This document shows, one piece after another, positions 1 to 4,916 of a stretch of 10,521 nt of DNA. This stretch comes from DAOTTX01 sp034437515 (GTDB lineage: Bacteria > Chloroflexota > Anaerolineae > Aggregatilineales > Phototrophicaceae), in NCBI GenBank assembly GCA_034437515.1, contig DAOTTX010000218.1:1-10521 (forward strand), given 5' to 3'. Made by a program: the position numbers and the translations under genes. Numbering within the stretch: position 1 is the first letter of the stretch; every line of letters begins with the position of its first letter. Below the pieces are notes generated by a model. That model saw nothing but the letters and a program-made list of their open reading frames with translations, did no database searches and was not told where the DNA came from.

Positions 1-3
1 GAG

Positions 4-32
4 CATATAGCAAGTTGGCGGGGGTTTGTCAA
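4..32 (-). promoter_or_regulatory. Strong sigma70-like promoter reading leftward across the window edge
   Basis: On the minus strand, a perfect -35 TTGACA (32 down to 27) is followed by a 17-base spacer and the -10 hexamer TATATG (9 down to 4). Transcription would start about 6-7 bases beyond, past position 1. Nothing in the window lies further left, so the promoter only makes sense if the left end joins the right end. In that case the start would fall near 10518-10520, just ahead of the GGAG ribosome binding site and ATG of the leftward gene at 10505. The elements are seen directly; promoter function and the end-joining are inferred. Confidence 0.6.
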
Positions 33-46
33 GTATGAATTTTTGG

Positions 47-100
47 TGTGGATAAGATTGTGGATAACTTGTGGATAACTTGTGGGTGGGTTGTGGATGA
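47..100. other. Array of five DnaA-box-like repeats; candidate replication origin
   Basis: The 9-mer TGTGGATAA, which is the complement of the canonical DnaA box TTATCCACA, occurs perfectly at 47-55, 59-67 and 70-78. Degenerate copies follow at 81-89 (TGTGGGTGG) and 92-100 (TGTGGATGA, one mismatch). All five point the same way, and their starts are 12, 11, 11 and 11 bases apart, so they lie on roughly the same face of the helix. Such clusters mark host-DnaA-dependent origins or DnaA-controlled promoters. A short AT-rich stretch (31-46) adjoins and could be an unwinding site. The array sits between two outward-facing promoters. An alternative is a set of iterons for an element-encoded initiator, but no Rep protein is recognisable here. 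Confidence 0.75.
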
Positions 101-102
101 GA

Positions 103-135
103 AAACCCCGCCGGACGAGGAACCCGGCGGGGTTT
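103..135. terminator. GC-rich 12-bp perfect hairpin in the control region
   Basis: Bases 103-114 pair perfectly with 124-135 around a 9-base loop. The arm is AAACCCCGCCGG. It is followed by TTT on the plus strand and TTTT on the minus strand, so it could work as a weak bidirectional terminator. No gene of the window needs a terminator here, except against read-through of the long rightward operon around a circular molecule. Because it lies right next to the DnaA-box array it could instead be a structural element of the origin. Confidence 0.5.
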
Positions 136-144
136 CATTGGCCG

Positions 145-173
145 TTGTGTTCCGATGGCGAGTCGGGTACACT
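145..173 (+). promoter_or_regulatory. Possible promoter of the rightward operon
   Basis: TTGTGT (145-150) and TACACT (168-173) are separated by 17 bases and lie just upstream of the first rightward gene. Matches to the consensus are only 3/6 and 4/6, so the call depends mainly on position: it is downstream of the hairpin and 32 bases ahead of the ATG at 205. It would drive the replication genes and possibly the whole rightward cluster, since no better promoter is visible up to 9680. Confidence 0.35.
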
Positions 174-204
174 GGCCGAGGCGAATTGTTACGAGGATCA
201 TATC

Positions 205-798
205 ATGGCGCGACGAAAAACGCAAGCGAAATCGAGCGGTCGTAAGCTCGTATCCGATCAGCGTTTAACGATTGATAAATCTGGTCGCGTCAGAATCGGC
301 GGTAAGTTCGCCAGTTCTGCTAAGGTCGCGGCGTGGAAAGCGGCGAGGACGCGGCGGGGCCTTCCCAAGACGGTAAATCGGATGTCGCCCACGGACGGCT
401 CGCGGCGACGGTCACAGCAGGCGAAGAAAGCGGCTGCAACACGGCGGCTGCAACGGATGGGTGCGGAGTTCATCGGAAGGCGTCGGACTCCGCGAGCGAA
501 TTTTCTCAAGATTGATTATCGGTTGGGCGAGGCGGACGAAGGGACGATTCGGGCGGTGATGGATCGGGTGTTCATGGAAGATGTCGCGGGCGGTCGGGTG
601 GTGATGAACGCTACGGTCCAGGCCGAAACGAACGAGGGCGAGTTCATCACCTTCGGTACTCCATTTCAAGACGCGAAGGAAGACGGGGCGGCATTAACGA
701 TGTCGGAATCTATCTCATTACTAGTTGAACGATACGTAGTCGCGGCGGTGCGGGAGATCATCCTTACATTCTCATTCGAGCGAGGCTTCGGCGGATGA
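205..798 (+). CDS. Basic protein directly upstream of the polymerase; candidate terminal protein
   Basis: This encodes 197 residues. The ATG at 205 is preferred over an upstream in-frame start at 82 because GAGG (193-196) lies 8 bases before it and the extension would run through the hairpin and promoter. The first ~100 residues are very rich in Arg and Lys (RRK at 3-5, RRR at 68-70 and 92-94), as expected for DNA binding; the second half is neutral to acidic. There are only two tyrosines, Y105 and Y177. In PRD1, Bam35 and phi29-like genomes the terminal protein gene sits next to the protein-primed polymerase and primes through a Tyr or Ser hydroxyl. Here the stop overlaps the polymerase start (ATGA). 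Function is inferred from position, size and charge, not from recognised homology. It could instead be an unrelated DNA-binding or regulatory protein. Confidence 0.7.
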   Translation: MARRKTQAKSSGRKLVSDQRLTIDKSGRVRIGGKFASSAKVAAWKAARTRRGLPKTVNRMSPTDGSRRRSQQAKKAAATRRLQRMGAEFIGRRRTPRANFLKIDYRLGEADEGTIRAVMDRVFMEDVAGGRVVMNATVQAETNEGEFITFGTPFQDAKEDGAALTMSESISLLVERYVVAAVREIILTFSFERGFGG

Positions 799-2504
799 TA
801 AGCAAACCCAACCGAAAAAGCAACGTGCAATTCTTCGTTACCCTCGACATCGAAAACGACCCGCAAGGTAACGTCCTCGATATCGGTACATTCTGGCGTG
901 GTCGCGACACGGGCGAGGACGTTTTCAACGTGCATAGTTGCTGGTCCGATTGGTGGGCGTGGTATTATCGACTCGCACGCGGCGATGCGAGTATGCGGAC
1001 AATCTACGCTCACAACGGCGGTGGTTGGGACTGGCTTTCGCTCGTTCAATGGTTACTTAAGAATCGGGCCGACGATGTTACAGTAACCGGCATCACAGCG
1101 GGCAGTAGTTTAGTAGTCTTGAAAGCGAGAATCGGCAACAAGTTCTCCCTACAATTTTGCGATAGCTTGCAACTACTAAGATCGAGCCTAGATAAACTGG
1201 CGGTGACATTTCTCGGCAAAGGTAAGGTAGAATCGGATGGTATTTTGCCTCACGAAATGAAGGAAAAGGATGAGGCAAAATATTACCGATATCTTCGCCG
1301 GGATTGCGAGGCGTTGTGTAGCGTGCTCGAAAACGCACTATCTACCATCCGCGAAAACGTGGCGGATATTGACTCCTTTGGACCTACCATAGGTTCGACC
1401 GCTATGAAGGTATTTCGGCATATGGTAGATCAACCTATTACGATACCGTTCGACGACGAGTTTCGCGACTTTTTACGAAAGGGCTATCATGGCGGAAGAG
1501 TTGAATGTTTTAAACGTGGGTACTTTCCCGATGTTAAAGTGTACGATATCAACTCGCTCTATCCGAGCGTTATGTTATCGCAGCGTGTACCTCTATCGGA
1601 TCGGACCTATCAAGTGGGGACGTATCAACGCGATAAGTTGGGAGTGTTTGAGTGTTCATATATTCAACGGCGTCGAGACATCCCGCCCGTGCTGGTCGAT
1701 GGCGGTAACGGGTGCTACGCGGGATCGGGAGTATTTTTTAGCCCTGAACTAGACCTGCTTCGCGAGGTCGATCCCGACGCGGTGATAAACGTATCGCGGG
1801 GCCATCTGTGGCTCGACACGGGATTTTTGTTTGCCGAATACGTTGAAAAGCTGTATCATCTACGGATGACGGATCGCGAGGGGCCGTTGGGTCTTCTGTG
1901 CAAGTTTTTGCTCAACAGTCTTTACGGCAAGTTCGGCCAGCATCCGATCCGCGAGCAACTGGTCATCATCAATGAGTTCGATGATCTCTGGAACATGATC
2001 GACGACGGCGCGACGGTCACGGAGATTTACGACGATGTTTACAGCCTCGAAAAAGAATCCCGAGCGGACTTCGAGCATGTCGGAATTGCGGGCACAGTTA
2101 CAAGCGGTGCAAGGGCGGCTCTTTATCGCGGTATTTTGGGTGCCGATAGCGATAGCGTTGTTTATTGCGACACAGACAGCGTACACACTACAGGCGATTT
2201 TCCTAGCGGTCTTGTGGGCGATCAGTTGGGCGAGTATAAAATGGAGTTTTCCGGCGAGGGTGTGTACTGCGGTAAAAAACTGTACGCCCTCCGTTCGCCG
2301 GAAGCGGGCGAAAAGATTCGCAGCAAGGGCGTTTCTGTTGGGGGTAGGAACGGGGCTCGTTTATGCTTCGATGATTTATGCGATGTCGCGGCGGGGGCGT
2401 CGATAGTGTGTGAGTTCATGCGACCGGCAACCCCGCGTGATGTTTTTCGGGGCGGCGAATCGTGCAAGTTTATGCCTAGAAAACGAACCATCAGGATGAC
2501 ATGA
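795..2504 (+). CDS. Protein-primed family B DNA polymerase (phi29/tectivirus type)
   Basis: This encodes 569 residues, close to phi29 DNA polymerase (575). The N-terminal 3'-5' exonuclease shows Exo I (TLDIEND, D18/E20), Exo II (HNGGGWDW, N74 and D79) and Exo III (Y166-x3-D170). The YxGG linker motif typical of protein-primed enzymes is YHGG at 231-234. The polymerase domain has motif A DINSLYP (251-257), motif B K370-x3-NSLYG (374-378), motif C YCDTDS (457-462, with D459 and D461) and the KxY motif KLY (495-497). The ~110 residues between A and B and the ~75 between B and C leave room for the TPR1 and TPR2 insertions, which in phi29 serve terminal-protein binding, strand displacement and processivity. 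All catalytic residues are present, so the enzyme should be active in both synthesis and proofreading. GAGG at 782-785 precedes the ATG, which overlaps the upstream stop. It would replicate the viral genome in the host cytoplasm. Confidence 0.95.
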   Translation: MISKPNRKSNVQFFVTLDIENDPQGNVLDIGTFWRGRDTGEDVFNVHSCWSDWWAWYYRLARGDASMRTIYAHNGGGWDWLSLVQWLLKNRADDVTVTGITAGSSLVVLKARIGNKFSLQFCDSLQLLRSSLDKLAVTFLGKGKVESDGILPHEMKEKDEAKYYRYLRRDCEALCSVLENALSTIRENVADIDSFGPTIGSTAMKVFRHMVDQPITIPFDDEFRDFLRKGYHGGRVECFKRGYFPDVKVYDINSLYPSVMLSQRVPLSDRTYQVGTYQRDKLGVFECSYIQRRRDIPPVLVDGGNGCYAGSGVFFSPELDLLREVDPDAVINVSRGHLWLDTGFLFAEYVEKLYHLRMTDREGPLGLLCKFLLNSLYGKFGQHPIREQLVIINEFDDLWNMIDDGATVTEIYDDVYSLEKESRADFEHVGIAGTVTSGARAALYRGILGADSDSVVYCDTDSVHTTGDFPSGLVGDQLGEYKMEFSGEGVYCGKKLYALRSPEAGEKIRSKGVSVGGRNGARLCFDDLCDVAAGASIVCEFMRPATPRDVFRGGESCKFMPRKRTIRMT

Positions 2505-3223
2505 TGAAACTAAAACAATTAGTAGATCGCGACATCGCACAGATGAACGAACCTTCACCGCAGGCGGAAAAGATCATCGCGGATAGCTTGGGGCCGTCGC
2601 TCGAAGACGAACTCGGGGGCGATTCCGGGGGCGGGGACAATTCCGGTGGCGGGGGCGTGGATCGTATCTCTTGGATATCAGGCGATCCCATTCCCGACGA
2701 CGCGGCGAAGCAAGATGCGGCGGCGAAGGGCAAAGGATACGTCGATGCGGACGGACGAACTTTCGACCCGGCAATCCATGCGACGGACGAAGCGGGCAAT
2801 CCTCGACTCACAAAAGCGGGCAAGCTCCGCAAACGTCCGGGCCGGGGAAGCGGTGGCGGAAAGTCGGCGGGGCCGCAGCAGCATAAGGTGAGTCGGGAAT
2901 TGGGGCGTACCACGGCGGAAACAATTTTCTACGTCAGCCAAGCGGCTTTCGGCGAAGAGTGGGCACCAGTTTATAAGCCATCGCAAGGCATCGACGAGCG
3001 GGCGCAGATGATCGAAGCATGGGCGGCGTACTACGAAGCGACGGGGACCACGGAGGTTCCTCCGTGGGTCAGCGTGGCAATCGCGATGGGATGTTACGCT
3101 CTCCCGCGACTCAATCAGCCGAAGACGAAAACGAGAATCGGCGTTTTCGTCGAGCGGATCAAAGCAGTCATCAAGCATCGACGCGACATGAAAAAAGCCT
3201 CGAAGAATAAGGACGCGAAATAA
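2501..3223 (+). CDS. Conserved-looking protein of unknown function between polymerase and packaging ATPase
   Basis: This encodes 240 residues (239 if translation begins at the second ATG, 2504, which is better spaced from AGGA at 2493-2496). In order it shows an acidic helical N-terminus (1-37), a Gly/Ser/Asp linker (39-53), a segment around 80-115 with FDPAIHATDEAGNP then LTKAGKLRKRPG, a second Gly/Lys linker, and a helical C-terminal half (130-228) with a mildly hydrophobic stretch (188-203) and a basic tail. The FDPAIHA...LTKAGK pattern is reminiscent of uncharacterised proteins in other small phages, but I cannot assign a name or role. Both ends overlap neighbours (ATGA with the polymerase, TAATG with the ATPase), so it is translated as part of the same unit. 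A role in replication, DNA condensation or packaging is possible from position only. Confidence 0.85.
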   Translation: MMKLKQLVDRDIAQMNEPSPQAEKIIADSLGPSLEDELGGDSGGGDNSGGGGVDRISWISGDPIPDDAAKQDAAAKGKGYVDADGRTFDPAIHATDEAGNPRLTKAGKLRKRPGRGSGGGKSAGPQQHKVSRELGRTTAETIFYVSQAAFGEEWAPVYKPSQGIDERAQMIEAWAAYYEATGTTEVPPWVSVAIAMGCYALPRLNQPKTKTRIGVFVERIKAVIKHRRDMKKASKNKDAK

Positions 3224-4038
3224 TGGCGCATAGCATGATCGTAGGCATGACAGGATCGGGCAAGACGACCCTGGCGAAGATGATATCGGCGGAGTTGGGC
3301 AAACGTGGAATCAAGCGGGCTGTACTCGATCCGGTCCATGATCCCGAGTGGGGCGCAAACTTCCAGACGCATCAGCCGGAAGAGTTCCTCGAATACGTCA
3401 GGCGGGTACGCTCTCACGTTTGCTTCATCGACGAAGGCGGACAATCCATCGGGAGGTATAACAGGCCGATGGAGTGGACGGCTACGACCAGTCGGCATCT
3501 TGGGCATTCGTGCTACTTCCTCTTGCAGGGTGCAACGCAGGTTCCCCCGATCATCCGCACGAATTGCGCGACGTGCTATCTCTTCGCGACCGATCCGACA
3601 ATCATCGAGACGATCAGCAAGGAATTCAACGAGCCTACGCTTCGGGAGGCTCCGCGACTCCCCCGGTTTCATTTCTACATGATTAGCCGTTTTGAGTCGC
3701 CAGCGGTCGGAAGGGTTGACTTGTCGGAGGGAACCTGCTACCTTGACAAGTGCAACGACCTCTCATCCGTAACCTTCCCGGAGCATGACGATGGACGTAA
3801 GGCAGACGGTGACAGCGGCGGCGGCGATGCTGGCGGTGATCGTGACGATGCTGGCGGTGATCGCGGCGATGTCGGGATGCCAAGCGTTTCAGCACCAACC
3901 GGACCAGCCGACGCGGGAGGGAACGGCGGCGAAGGTCAGCCGGGCGGCGGTGGAAACGGGCGAGCAACTCCAGCGGACGGCGGCGGAATCTCCGACACTC
4001 AACGCGCTCACGGGCGGGGTACTCCCGCTAGCGGGTGA
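3223..4038 (+). CDS. Virion DNA-packaging ATPase (FtsK/HerA-like, PRD1 P9 / poxvirus A32 type) with long hydrophilic tail
   Basis: This encodes 271 residues. Residues 1-185 form a compact P-loop ATPase: Walker A GMTGSGKT (8-15), Walker B VCFIDE (66-71), then HLGHSCYFLLQGATQVPPIIR (starting at 92), whose Q107 and R112 lie where these ATPases carry their sensor and arginine-finger positions. The core length matches the ~200-residue ATPases that pump DNA into double jelly-roll, membrane-containing virions. AAGGA at 3209-3213 supports the ATG. From about residue 188 the protein becomes a Gly/Asp/Pro-rich low-complexity tail of more than 80 residues, with runs such as DSGGGDAGGD. This tail is encoded by DNA that also encodes the next gene in another frame, so it is probably a by-product of overprinting rather than part of the motor. 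No stop occurs earlier, so it should be translated. Confidence 0.88.
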   Translation: MAHSMIVGMTGSGKTTLAKMISAELGKRGIKRAVLDPVHDPEWGANFQTHQPEEFLEYVRRVRSHVCFIDEGGQSIGRYNRPMEWTATTSRHLGHSCYFLLQGATQVPPIIRTNCATCYLFATDPTIIETISKEFNEPTLREAPRLPRFHFYMISRFESPAVGRVDLSEGTCYLDKCNDLSSVTFPEHDDGRKADGDSGGGDAGGDRDDAGGDRGDVGMPSVSAPTGPADAGGNGGEGQPGGGGNGRATPADGGGISDTQRAHGRGTPASG

Positions 4039-4195
4039 GATTCTGATTTTGCTCGGCGTCGGCGGGCTTGGCGTACTGGAGCGGATTCGACGCGGACAGG
4101 CGGAAGATACCATCCGTGAAGCGACGGCGGAGGGCGGGCCGATCAAGGTCAGCAGCCCGCGAGCGAAAAAGACGGTAGCAAGGGTCACGGTTTGA
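3791..4195 (+). CDS. Probable lipoprotein / membrane protein overprinted on the ATPase 3' end
   Basis: This encodes 134 residues in a different frame from the ATPase, overlapping it by 248 bases. An upstream in-frame ATG exists at 3785, but GGAG at 3780-3783 is best spaced for 3791. The N-terminus resembles a lipoprotein signal: one Arg (R4), a hydrophobic core built on a duplicated heptad (MLAVIVT, then MLAVIAA, 13-26), then a lipobox-like MSGC with C30. A hydrophilic middle (31-70) is followed by a second hydrophobic segment (about 72-96), a short Arg-rich stretch and a basic C-terminus. It would lie in the cytoplasmic membrane or the internal virion membrane. A lysis role (holin- or spanin-like) is possible because the next gene is a small membrane protein, but nothing proves it. 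The stop overlaps the following TTG start. Confidence 0.7.
   Translation: MDVRQTVTAAAAMLAVIVTMLAVIAAMSGCQAFQHQPDQPTREGTAAKVSRAAVETGEQLQRTAAESPTLNALTGGVLPLAGEILILLGVGGLGVLERIRRGQAEDTIREATAEGGPIKVSSPRAKKTVARVTV
3826..3867 (+). repeat. Two tandem copies of a 21-bp repeat
   Basis: Copies at 3826-3846 and 3847-3867 share 19 of 21 bases, with the unit beginning GATGCTGGCGGTGATCG. In the lipoprotein frame each copy encodes a hydrophobic heptad (MLAVI plus two residues); in the ATPase frame it encodes a Gly/Asp-rich heptad. The duplication therefore lengthens a membrane segment and an acidic linker at once. Confidence 0.8.
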
Positions 4196-4332
4196 ACATC
4201 ACGATTGAAGCAATCACGATGGCTAGCATGATCGCAGTCGTGAGCGTACAATGGGGCGTGCTGATGGCGCGAGTGACAACGCTCGAAAAACGGCTCGCCA
4301 AGATCGAACGATATTGGGAAACGAAAGGATAA
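4192..4332 (+). CDS. Small single-pass membrane protein with charged helical tail (TTG start)
   Basis: This encodes 46 residues: a hydrophobic segment (about 3-26, containing MIAVVSVQWGVLM) followed by a charged, coiled-coil-like helix, TLEKRLAKIERYWETKG. The start is TTG at 4192, overlapping the stop of the upstream gene (TTGA). AAGGG (4180-4184) lies 7 bases before it. In-frame ATGs at 4219 and 4228 have no comparable site and would cut the membrane segment short. The N-terminal membrane segment plus helical tail is the outline of a short inner-membrane spanin, and the upstream neighbour is a probable lipoprotein, so a lysis pair is one hypothesis; a virion membrane protein is the other. 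Confidence 0.65.
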   Translation: MNITIEAITMASMIAVVSVQWGVLMARVTTLEKRLAKIERYWETKG

Positions 4333-4335
4333 ACG

Positions 4336-4743
4336 ATGCTACCTCCCCTTTTGCTCGTGGCACTCGGCGGGGTCATCGGGTACGAACTTTTGAAAGGTTC
4401 GCAAGATGGGCAATCTCGGGAAAATGACGGTCGTGGCGATGGTGGCGATTCTGGCGGTGAACCGCATCGAACCGCTGCGGAATCTGGTCGGCGGTCGGGC
4501 AGCGTAAACCCGACCCCCGGAAGTAACCCCGAAAACGAAGAAAACGAACCTCCAACACAAGGAAAAGACAATGCTCAACAACTTGATTCCCTCGGGGCGT
4601 CAGTTCCTCCAGTTCGGAGCGGTGGCGCTGGGAACGATTCTGGCGGTAAACAGCCTCCCGCAACTCCGGCAGATCCTCAAACCGAATCAGTGACCGACGC
4701 GACCGACTACATCGACGACCAACCCCCCAACCCTACGGAGTAA
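4336..4743 (+). CDS. Membrane-anchored protein with long disordered tail; hosts two nested genes
   Basis: This encodes 135 residues. AAAGGA at 4324-4329 lies 6 bases before the ATG. Residues 1-20 (MLPPLLLVALGGVIGYELLK) form a membrane anchor. The remaining ~115 residues are low-complexity and hydrophilic, rich in Gly, Asp, Glu, Pro, Asn and Ser, with no recognisable fold. Two further small genes with their own ribosome binding sites lie inside it in another frame (4406-4507 and 4571-4693), and the tail is Gly/Asp-rich over the first nested hydrophobic stretch. The 63-base gap between the nested genes keeps this frame open, which mildly supports translation of the whole frame. The alternative is that only the N-terminal anchor matters. 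A virion membrane protein is the likeliest role. Confidence 0.55.
   Translation: MLPPLLLVALGGVIGYELLKGSQDGQSRENDGRGDGGDSGGEPHRTAAESGRRSGSVNPTPGSNPENEENEPPTQGKDNAQQLDSLGASVPPVRSGGAGNDSGGKQPPATPADPQTESVTDATDYIDDQPPNPTE
4406..4507 (+). CDS. Nested 33-residue single-pass membrane protein, paralogue 1
   Basis: This encodes 33 residues, beginning MGNLGKMTVVAMVAILAVNR, in a different frame inside the 4336-4743 gene. GAAAGG (4392-4397) lies 8 bases upstream of the ATG. The hydrophobic core (8-18) ends in ILAVNRI followed by EPLRNLV. It shares the pattern I-x-x-V-N-x-(I/L) with a downstream Arg with the two small proteins at 4571 and 4748. It is probably a membrane peptide of the virion or of the infected cell envelope; function unknown. 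Confidence 0.55.
   Translation: MGNLGKMTVVAMVAILAVNRIEPLRNLVGGRAA
4571..4693 (+). CDS. Nested 40-residue single-pass membrane protein, paralogue 2
   Basis: This encodes 40 residues, also nested in the 4336-4743 gene and in the same frame as the 4406 gene. AAGGA at 4559-4563, extended to AAGGAAAAG, lies 7 bases from the ATG and is one of the better ribosome binding sites of the window. The core FGAVALGTILAVNSLPQLRQ aligns with the previous small protein: ILAVN is identical, then PQLRQIL against EPLRNLV. The shared DNA GATTCTGGCGGT followed by RAAC supports a recent duplication. The N-terminus differs (LIPSGRQFLQ). Function unknown. Confidence 0.65.
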   Translation: MLNNLIPSGRQFLQFGAVALGTILAVNSLPQLRQILKPNQ

Positions 4744-4747
4744 CACA

Positions 4748-4858
4748 ATGTCCGCACGTCAGGCCCTCACGATGGCAGCCGTTACCGGCGCTTCCATCTT
4801 CATCGTTAATAACCTCGCCAGCCGCGAGGGTATTTTCCGTCAAGTCTTCCGGGCGTAA
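4748..4858 (+). CDS. 36-residue single-pass membrane protein, paralogue 3
   Basis: This encodes 36 residues, beginning MSARQALTMAAVTGASIFIV. GGAG (4737-4740) lies 7 bases before the ATG and sits inside the end of the preceding gene. The hydrophobic segment (8-24) carries IFIVNNL, matching the I-x-x-V-N-x-(I/L) pattern of the two nested proteins, and ends in a basic tail (FRQVFRA). It is not overprinted. It immediately precedes the capsid gene, as small membrane proteins often do in tectivirus-like genomes. Confidence 0.65.
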   Translation: MSARQALTMAAVTGASIFIVNNLASREGIFRQVFRA

Positions 4859-4887
4859 GTTCGCTCGGTCTTTCATTCACAATCCAT

Positions 4888-4902
4888 GATCCGCTAAGGA
4901 TC
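4888..4902 (+). promoter_or_regulatory. Short inverted repeat just upstream of the capsid gene ribosome binding site
   Basis: GATCC and GGATC flank a GCTAA loop in the 58-base leader of the capsid gene, and GGAAAG (4903-4908) follows at once. A small hairpin here could stabilise or gate translation of the most heavily expressed protein. A five-bp stem can arise by chance. Confidence 0.25.
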
Positions 4903-4916
4903 GGAAAGTAGCCATC

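Noticed and set aside
1..60. Terminal inverted repeats expected of a linear terminal-protein genome
   Set aside because: Comparing the first ~60 bases with the reverse complement of the last ~60 gives only short scattered matches (GAGCAT, AGCAAG), not a repeat. They may be missing from the window, but are not present in it.
82..204. N-terminal extension of the first rightward gene
   Set aside because: The start at 82 lies inside the repeat array, lacks a ribosome binding site, and would put the hairpin and promoter within the gene; the ATG at 205 has GAGG at good spacing.
48..245. Reading frame of 65 codons across the control region
   Set aside because: It runs through the DnaA-box array and hairpin, and its sense is explained by those repeats. 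No ribosome binding site precedes it.
3743..3748. TTGACA near the end of the ATPase core as a possible late promoter
   Set aside because: No acceptable -10 element follows at 16-18 bases.
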